A stretch of 9,804 bases of DNA, taken from positions 1 through 9,804 of the forward strand of contig USNJ01000066.1 of assembly GCA_900556055.1 (NCBI GenBank), written 5' to 3'. Positions within the stretch are counted from its first letter, which is position 1; every line of letters starts with the position of its first letter. Position numbers and translations under genes: made by a program. The notes beneath the pieces were generated by a model. The model was not told the DNA's origin and did no database searches. It was given only the letters and a program-made list of their open reading frames with translations. Source of the DNA: an uncultured Ruminococcus sp. (lineage in GTDB: Bacteria > Bacillota > Clostridia > Oscillospirales > Ruminococcaceae). Below are positions 5,416-9,804 of this stretch, piece by piece.

Positions 5416-6060
5416 TCAAAGCTTATTTTCAGACAAAAGCTTAACCGCAGGGATCAGCATTCCTCCCGCAGCATTTCCGAGGATAACGACTGCAAGATAT
5501 ATAAGCGAGGACACCGAGTAAGCGCCGCTTAAAAAGATATAGAACATATCCGCAATACAGTGGTTAAATCCGCAGATTATAAAAACAACTACAGGGAAAA
5601 CAACAAACATATATCCCGCCGTGCTGTCCGACACTTCTCTGTTCTTTCTGAATCCGTCAACTGCAATAAACATAAGCATTCCGCAGAAAATGCCGAGCAC
5701 AAACATACTCAGGACAGAATCCGAAGTCTTTGTCTCAACAGTTGCAGAAACTTTTTCGACAAGCGCAGGCGCAATTCTGGTCATTTTCAGCAGCATCGCA
5801 GCTATGAACGTTCCGATCGCATTTCCGAGAAGTGTAACAAGCACCTCGGGAATGAATTTTGCTCCGTTGCGGACGATATTGCCGACCTTGCCTGTGTAGA
5901 GTCCCAGCTTGAAGTGAACTATTGTCAGAAGTCCCAGGGAAAAGAGAACCGCACCGACGTATCGGTTGTCGGAGGAAAGGCTGACAGCCCCTCCGACACC
6001 GATCATCAGTCCGGCAAGAATCGAATCAGAAAGATACGATACAAATTGTTTTTTACTCAT
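5416..6060 (-). CDS. focA: Compact formate/nitrite-family channel
   Basis: This is an FNT-family pentameric channel that would move formate across the cytoplasmic membrane. The two half-helix signatures are present: GLYTGK (53-58), matching the family's LFTGN, and GFNHCIADM (164-172) with the conserved pore His167. LLGNAIGTF (77-85) and ILGNAAGGM (193-201) match the paired LGN motifs. About six membrane segments fit in 214 residues, against about 280 for typical members, so the terminal tails are very short. It is the last gene of the pfl operon, 3 bases after the glycyl-radical gene, which points to formate as substrate. No Shine-Dalgarno sequence is visible before the ATG at 6058-6060, so translation is probably coupled to the stop of the previous gene. 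Nitrite or another small anion cannot be excluded from sequence. Confidence 0.85.
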   Translation of the reverse strand: MSKKQFVSYLSDSILAGLMIGVGGAVSLSSDNRYVGAVLFSLGLLTIVHFKLGLYTGKVGNIVRNGAKFIPEVLVTLLGNAIGTFIAAMLLKMTRIAPALVEKVSATVETKTSDSVLSMFVLGIFCGMLMFIAVDGFRKNREVSDSTAGYMFVVFPVVVFIICGFNHCIADMFYIFLSGAYSVSSLIYLAVVILGNAAGGMLIPAVKLLSENKL

Positions 6061-6063
6061 AAA

Positions 6064-6306
6064 TTACAGAGCATTGTGGAATGTTCTGGAGATAACATCG
6101 TCCTGCTGCTCTTTTGTAAGCTTGATGAAGTTTACAGCGTATCCGGAAACACGGATAGTGAGCTGAGGATAGTTCTCAGGGTGCTTCTGAGCATCGAGAA
6201 GTGTATCTTTTGTGAATACATTAACATTAAGGTGATGGCCGCCCTTTGTAGCGTAACCATCGAGCAGAGCAACCAGGTTATCAACCTGCTGATTATTTAC
6301 TGCCAT
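6064..6306 (-). CDS. grcA: Glycyl-radical subunit of split pyruvate formate-lyase
   Basis: This 80-residue protein matches the last part of ordinary pyruvate formate-lyase: [15 protein letters not shown] (16-30), then [15 protein letters not shown] (46-60) and the ending [14 protein letters not shown]. Gly55 in RVSGYAV is the expected site of the stable radical set by the activating enzyme. It resembles the spare-part protein GrcA/YfiD but lacks that protein's N-terminal extension, and here the large protein has no radical domain of its own, so this is an essential half rather than a spare. AGGAGG (6315-6320) lies 8 nt before the ATG. It is in the same frame as the large half, but four in-frame stops (TAA, TAA, TGA, TAG) and unrelated sequence lie between, so it is not a simple broken gene. 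In the cytosol it would dock on the large protein. Confidence 0.93.
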   Translation of the reverse strand: MAVNNQQVDNLVALLDGYATKGGHHLNVNVFTKDTLLDAQKHPENYPQLTIRVSGYAVNFIKLTKEQQDDVISRTFHNAL

Positions 6307-6348
6307 GATAGATTCCTCCTATTTATAGTTCAGACACATCTGCATTCA

Positions 6349-6373
6349 TCGGACGCAGACATACCGCATCCGA
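6349..6373 (-). promoter_or_regulatory. Strand-specific hairpin between the two pfl halves
   Basis: On the minus-strand RNA, 6373-6364 pairs with 6358-6349 in an unbroken 10-bp stem with a 5-nt loop; two of the pairs are G-U. On the plus strand those two positions are C-A mismatches, so the structure belongs to the operon mRNA. No T-run follows. It is therefore more likely an RNA processing or stability element, or a partial barrier setting the ratio of the two proteins, than a full terminator. Confidence 0.6.
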
Positions 6374-6396
6374 CATTGAAGCAGAGATTTTATTTA

Positions 6397-8499
6397 TTAG
6401 TGATATTTTGCAAGAGCGTCGATATCGAGATCGCCCATGAATACCTTGTCATCCTTACCGAGAGCATCAGGAATGATGGAGAAGGTATTGGAGATACCGT
6501 CCTGAGCCTCTGTGAAAGGAAGCTTGGAAACGGAAGACAGTGACGAAGATGCACCGTGTGTATCACGTCCGTGCATAGGATTAGCACCGGGAGCCAGAGG
6601 CACACCGATCTTACGTCCGTCAGGTGTAGAACCTGTATTCTTACCATAAACAACGTTGGATGTGATAGTAAGGATAGAAGTTGTAGGAACACCGCCTCTG
6701 TAGCAGTGCTGCTGACGAACCTTGTTCATGAATCTCTTAACGATATCAACTGCGATCTCGTCAACACGGTCATCGTTGTTGCCGTACTTCGGGAAATCGC
6801 CCTCTGTTACGTAATCAACTGCAACGTCCTTAGCAACGGAAAGAACCTCGCCCTTCTTATTCTTAACTTCGATATCCTTACGGATAACCTTAACCTTGCC
6901 ATACTTGATAGCACTGAGGGAGTCAGCAACTACAGACAGACCAGCGATACCTGTTGCGAAGTATCTCTTTACATCTCTGTCGTGCAGAGCCATCTGGAGG
7001 CTCTCGTAGCAGTACTTATCATGCATGTAGTGGATGATATTCAGTGTATTAACATAGAGCTCAGCGAGCCATGTCATCATGTCATCATACTTCTCCATAA
7101 CCTCGTTATAATCAAGGTACTCGGAAGTGATAGGACGGTACTTAGCACCTACCTGAACACCTGTGATCTCATCAACACCGCCGTTTATAGCGTAGAGGAG
7201 GCACTTAGCCAGGTTAGCACGAGCACCGAAGAACTGCATTTCCTTGCCGACTCTCATGGAAGATACGCAGCAAGCGATAGCATAATCATCGCCGTGTGTT
7301 ACTCTCATAACATCATCATTCTCGTACTGGATAGAAGAAGAAATGATAGAGATCTTAGCGCAGTACTTCTTCCAAGCAACAGGAAGTCTTGTGGACCAGA
7401 GAACAGTCAGGTTAGGCTCCGGAGCAGTGCCGAGGTTCTCCAGTGTGTGGAGGTAACGGAAGCTGTTCTTTGTAACCATGTGTCTGCCGTCGATTCCGAT
7501 ACCGCCGAGAGACTCTGTAACCCACTGGGGGTCACCGGAGAACAGGGAGTTATACTCGGGAGTTCTTGCAAAACGAACAAGACGGAGCTTCATGATGAAG
7601 TGGTCGATGATCTCCTGTGCTTCAACTTCTGTAAGAGTACCTGCCTTCAGATCTCTTTCGAAGTAGATATCAAGGAATGTGGATGTACGTCCGAGGGACA
7701 TAGCAGCACCGTTCTGATCCTTTACAGCGCCGAGGTAGCCGAAGTATACAGCCTGAACAGCTTCCTTAGCTGTCTTAGCAGGCTTGGAGATATCGCAGCC
7801 GTAGATCTCAGCCATCTTCTTGAGGTTCTCAAGAGCTCTGATCTGCTCGGAGATCTCTTCTCTTGCACGGATCTTGTCATCGGTCATAGGGCATGTATAG
7901 AATGCCTTCTGCTCCTGCTTGTCTTCGATAAGCTTATCAACGCCGTACAGAGCAACACGTCTGTAGTCGCCGATGATACGGCCTCTTCCGTAAGCATCAG
8001 GAAGACCTGTTACGATGTGGTTTGTTCTTGCAGCACGCATCTCAGGTGTGTAGCAGTCAAAAACGCCTGCATTGTGAGTCTTTCTGTATTCTGTGAAAAT
8101 GTGCTTGATCTCAGGATCAATGGTATATCCGTTGTCGGAGCAAGCCTTTTCAGCCATTCTCAGACCGCCGTAAGGCATAAGAGCTCTCTTGAAGGGCTTA
8201 TCTGTCTGAAGTCCGACAATCTTTTCAAGGGGCTGGTCTATGTATCCTGCACCGTGAGAAACGAGAGAGGAAACAACCTTTGTATCCATATCGAGCACGC
8301 CGCCTGCTTCTCTTTCCTTCTTAGCAAGATCCATAACCTCGTTCCAAAGTGTCTTGGTAGCATCGGTTGCGTCTGCGAGGAAGCTCTCGTCGCCGTCATA
8401 GGGAGTGTAGTTCTTCTGAATGAAATCTCTTACATCGATCTCACTTGTCCACTTGCCGGGTACGAAGCCTTCCCACTGTTCAAAATTTTCCTTTGTCAT
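6397..8499 (-). CDS. pflB: Pyruvate formate-lyase catalytic subunit lacking the glycyl-radical domain
   Basis: This is formate C-acetyltransferase, which cleaves pyruvate with CoA to acetyl-CoA and formate in anaerobic fermentation. The 700 residues follow the well-known enzyme closely from [18 protein letters not shown] (23-40) to [15 protein letters not shown] [10 protein letters not shown] (637-646) and [12 protein letters not shown] (673-684). The catalytic pair Cys410-Cys411 is in YAIACCVS. The protein then ends [12 protein letters not shown] with two stops, about 60 residues before a normal enzyme would end, so the RVSGYAV radical domain is missing. That domain is the next gene. The ATG at 8497-8499 has AAAGGAG 7 nt upstream and matches known N-termini; the frame open to 8667 is leader sequence. 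Strong promoter, structured leader and biased codons suggest high expression. The activating enzyme gene is not nearby in this window. Confidence 0.95.
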   Translation of the reverse strand: MTKENFEQWEGFVPGKWTSEIDVRDFIQKNYTPYDGDESFLADATDATKTLWNEVMDLAKKEREAGGVLDMDTKVVSSLVSHGAGYIDQPLEKIVGLQTDKPFKRALMPYGGLRMAEKACSDNGYTIDPEIKHIFTEYRKTHNAGVFDCYTPEMRAARTNHIVTGLPDAYGRGRIIGDYRRVALYGVDKLIEDKQEQKAFYTCPMTDDKIRAREEISEQIRALENLKKMAEIYGCDISKPAKTAKEAVQAVYFGYLGAVKDQNGAAMSLGRTSTFLDIYFERDLKAGTLTEVEAQEIIDHFIMKLRLVRFARTPEYNSLFSGDPQWVTESLGGIGIDGRHMVTKNSFRYLHTLENLGTAPEPNLTVLWSTRLPVAWKKYCAKISIISSSIQYENDDVMRVTHGDDYAIACCVSSMRVGKEMQFFGARANLAKCLLYAINGGVDEITGVQVGAKYRPITSEYLDYNEVMEKYDDMMTWLAELYVNTLNIIHYMHDKYCYESLQMALHDRDVKRYFATGIAGLSVVADSLSAIKYGKVKVIRKDIEVKNKKGEVLSVAKDVAVDYVTEGDFPKYGNNDDRVDEIAVDIVKRFMNKVRQQHCYRGGVPTTSILTITSNVVYGKNTGSTPDGRKIGVPLAPGANPMHGRDTHGASSSLSSVSKLPFTEAQDGISNTFSIIPDALGKDDKVFMGDLDIDALAKYH

Positions 8500-8651
8500 A
8501 TTTCTACTCCTTTCAAAAGACATGTTACGTCTTTTGCAATATTTTTGCGCAGACACCGTGGTACGGCGCCCGCCTGGCACACGGCGGATAAGCCGGATGC
8601 CCGCATGCAAAGTCCCGAAAATATGATACTTCATATATATTTTTGTATCCG
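8500..8651 (-). promoter_or_regulatory. Structured 5' leader of the pfl operon
   Basis: The leader is about 150 nt. An 11-bp stem with a 3-nt loop pairs 8573-8563 with 8559-8549 on the minus strand; three pairs are U-G, so it forms only in the operon RNA. A second stem pairs 8587-8583 with 8574-8570 and shares bases with the first, so the two exclude each other. A third perfect 8-bp stem (8536-8529 with 8521-8514, 7-nt loop) abuts the ribosome binding site at 8507-8513. I do not recognise a known riboswitch class. Regulation of translation or mRNA stability is inference. Confidence 0.5.
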
Positions 8652-8657
8652 TCATTA

Positions 8658-8686
8658 AGTATACCACTAAAGTATATAAATGTCAA
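8658..8686 (-). promoter_or_regulatory. Strong promoter of the pfl operon
   Basis: On the minus strand a perfect TTGACA (8686-8681) and TATACT (8663-8658) are separated by 17 bp. The predicted start is near 8651, about 150 nt upstream of the pflB start codon. The near-consensus elements fit a highly expressed fermentation gene. Confidence 0.88.
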
Positions 8687-8688
8687 GA

Positions 8689-8916
8689 CACAACGGAGCT
8701 TTTAGCTATTTTGACGATTTAATTATAACAGATGCCTCTGATAAATTCAACGATTATTTATGACTTTTTACATGACAATCACAAATTTCGGCATTTTGCA
8801 CAATTTAAATCTTTAAACTGCTTCATATATCACAATTTTTTTATTTGCAAAGCAGACCATTTTGATATATAAATTGCACAATCACCATGAAAAAATAACC
8901 GTCAGACAGCGTTATA
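8689..8916 (-). promoter_or_regulatory. AT-rich spacer with five TTGTG half-sites upstream of pfl
   Basis: There is no gene here. On the minus strand TTGTG occurs at 8881-8877, 8835-8831, 8803-8799, 8784-8780 and 8693-8689, all in one orientation; two copies read ATTGTGCAA. TTGTG is the half-site of Rex and also resembles CRP/FNR half-sites, which would suit a redox-controlled fermentation operon, but no full palindrome is visible. Just after the DUF218 gene's stop, a short ATAAC/GTTAT stem with a T-run may be a weak terminator. Confidence 0.35.
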
Positions 8917-9681
8917 TCAGCCCAGAAAGACCTGATAAAGCACTCCGAACCATTCTCTCACCCAATATGTCGGCAGCAGCCAGACAACGGTATTTGCAGA
9001 CCATGCGCTGACGTTCATGCCGAGCTTTGCGGCGATCATTTTCGCTCTCAGCTGATGAAATCCGTCCGTGATTATCACAGCATCTCCCGATATACCGCTG
9101 TCCTCCATGATCTTCATGGAAAAACGAAGATTTTCAGCAGTGCTTTCCGACCTGCTTTCCTCAAAGATCCTGTCGGGGTCTATCCCTCTGTTCACGAGAT
9201 ATTTTTTCATGACGAACGCTTCGGCATATTCCTCATCGCTGCCCTGCCCGCCCGATACTATGCATAATGCATCGGGATATTCGGTGAGATAGTCATATGC
9301 GGCATCAAGGCGTGCTCTCAGCATTCTGCTTGGATTTTCCCCTCTGACTTTGCAGCCGAGGACGATAGCAGTTTCCCCGCCCTGCGGTCTGTCGTTCATT
9401 GCAGCGATCATAAATCCCGAAATGACAGCAGCCGTCAGAAGCAGCACCGCAGCGACCGATGAGATAAGCATCACAAAGATCCTTCCGCCCGATGTCCCCC
9501 AAAGCTTTCCGACAAATCCGAAGAAACGGCTAGAGAACACTGCGCATACAAGAAATATCAGCGATGCGGCAAATCCTGCAATATTGCCCGCATTGATTAT
9601 CCGTCCCGTAAAAACAGGTGCGGCAAAAGCCAGCAGACACAGCGAAAAGAACACAATAAAGCAAATTCTGAGAGCGCTCAT
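8917..9681 (-). CDS. DUF218/YdcF-like membrane protein
   Basis: This 254-residue protein has an N-terminal membrane part with about three segments (5-24, 29-50, 67-96) and a C-terminal DUF218 domain from about residue 104. The domain motifs are AIVLGCKV (105-112), a RARLDAAYDYL helix (122-132), SGGQGSDE (143-150), the SESTAENL stretch (178-185) and ITDGFHQLRA (204-213). Relatives include SanA, ElyC and YdcF, linked to envelope functions, but the reaction is unproven and nothing here adds a substrate. I place the start at 9679-9681, 2 bases after the stop of the upstream gene, because residues from the earlier ATG at 9726 are only an out-of-frame reading of that gene's conserved TSCPD motif. 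The start has no clear ribosome binding site, which suggests translational coupling. Confidence 0.85.
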   Translation of the reverse strand: MSALRICFIVFFSLCLLAFAAPVFTGRIINAGNIAGFAASLIFLVCAVFSSRFFGFVGKLWGTSGGRIFVMLISSVAAVLLLTAAVISGFMIAAMNDRPQGGETAIVLGCKVRGENPSRMLRARLDAAYDYLTEYPDALCIVSGGQGSDEEYAEAFVMKKYLVNRGIDPDRIFEESRSESTAENLRFSMKIMEDSGISGDAVIITDGFHQLRAKMIAAKLGMNVSAWSANTVVWLLPTYWVREWFGVLYQVFLG

Positions 9682-9683
9682 TC

Positions 9684-9804
9684 TTACCGGATCGTCTTCA
9701 GTGCCTTTGCAAGCTGATCGGGACATGAAGTTCCCCTTCCTCCGCAGTTGATGTTTTCAAGTCTCTGGATAACATCATCAACTCTCATGCCCTTTACGAG
9801 CATT
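9684..9804 (-). CDS. TSCPD-domain protein, C-terminal 40 residues (5' end outside window)
   Basis: Reading the minus strand in from the window edge gives 40 residues ending in a stop at 9684-9686. They include VKGMRVDDVIQRLENINCGG and then RGTSCPDQLAKALKTIR. The TSCPDQLAKAL motif is the hallmark of a family of roughly 80-residue proteins found widely in Clostridia (TIGR03905 type) and related to a domain of some ribonucleotide reductases. The conserved cysteines suggest metal or redox binding; the function is not known to me. An ATG at the very edge is probably internal, since the family's N-terminal half would lie beyond the window. The gene is directly followed by the DUF218 gene. Confidence 0.85.
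   Translation of the reverse strand, partial: MLVKGMRVDDVIQRLENINCGGRGTSCPDQLAKALKTIR

Noticed and set aside
6307..6399. A frameshift or single nonsense mutation breaking a once-fused pfl gene
   Set aside because: Both halves are in the same frame, but four in-frame stops, an unrelated spacer, a dedicated AGGAGG site and a clean new N-terminus separate them. One sequencing error cannot explain this.
5560..6543. A 327-codon plus-strand frame across the channel and glycyl-radical genes
   Set aside because: It is antisense to two recognised genes and crosses the operon's intergenic hairpin; the translation is compositionally odd and unrecognisable.
8500..8651. A ZTP (pfl-motif) riboswitch in the pfl leader
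   Set aside because: The name invites it, but I cannot find the conserved GGGUCGUG and CCGCCUGGGCA core segments in the correct order on the transcribed strand. A CCGCCTGG stretch is present only on the opposite strand.
6556..8658. A 700-codon open frame on the plus strand antisense to pflB
   Set aside because: It is a by-product of strongly biased codon use in pflB, which avoids codons that read as stops on the opposite strand. The translation has no recognisable domains and no sensible start.
8500..8667. N-terminal extension of pflB to 8667
   Set aside because: The extra 56 residues overlap the promoter and the structured leader and match nothing in the family. The ATG at 8497-8499 has a proper ribosome binding site and the family's N-terminus.
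1..9804. CRISPR arrays, tRNA or rRNA genes, insertion sequences
   Set aside because: I saw no regularly spaced repeats, no tRNA-like cloverleaf or CCA end, no rRNA sequence and no transposase. Only the 18-nt direct repeat pair and the hairpins listed above were found by eye.

Overview
The window looks like a chromosomal stretch of an anaerobic, Gram-positive gut-type bacterium, most likely a Ruminococcus-like member of the Clostridia. The grounds are moderate GC, strong AGGAGG-type ribosome binding sites, TTGACA/TATAAT-type promoters, a fermentative pyruvate formate-lyase operon and phage genes of the type found in Firmicutes. This assignment is inference from style; there is no rRNA marker here.

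Positions 1 to about 4540 are prophage or mobile-element DNA, almost all on the minus strand. From right to left they hold a 5'-truncated tail-type protein, a 58-residue helix-turn-helix-like protein, a GH25 endolysin, a holin, a Dam-type adenine methyltransferase, an XRE regulator overlapping a C5 cytosine methyltransferase, and an acidic protein of unknown function. On the plus strand are a ribbon-helix-helix protein with two 18-nt direct repeats at its promoter and a candidate two-hairpin small RNA with its own promoter and terminator. No integrase, terminase, portal or capsid gene is visible, so this is either the edge of an element or a decayed remnant.

Positions 4541 to 5397 hold a MerR/TipA-type regulator gene on the plus strand. 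Its promoter has a 19-bp spacer with a 13-bp palindrome inside it. The gene ends at a 19-bp-stem terminator shared with the convergent operon from the right.

Positions 5416 to 8690 hold the most interesting part, a pyruvate formate-lyase operon on the minus strand. The enzyme is naturally split. A 700-residue protein carries the Cys-Cys active site but stops before the glycyl-radical domain. An 80-residue protein encoded just downstream carries the RVSGYAV glycyl-radical motif and has its own strong ribosome binding site. A compact formate/nitrite-type channel gene follows 3 bases later. The operon has a near-consensus promoter, a structured leader of about 150 nt, and a strand-specific hairpin between the two enzyme halves. 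The inferred working is that the two proteins assemble into one active enzyme cleaving pyruvate plus CoA to acetyl-CoA plus formate, and the channel exports the formate. The activating radical-SAM enzyme is not in this window.

Positions 8700 to 9804 hold an AT-rich spacer with five TTGTG half-sites in one orientation, a DUF218/YdcF-like membrane protein, and the 3' end of a TSCPD-domain protein that runs off the window. The last two are translationally close-coupled.
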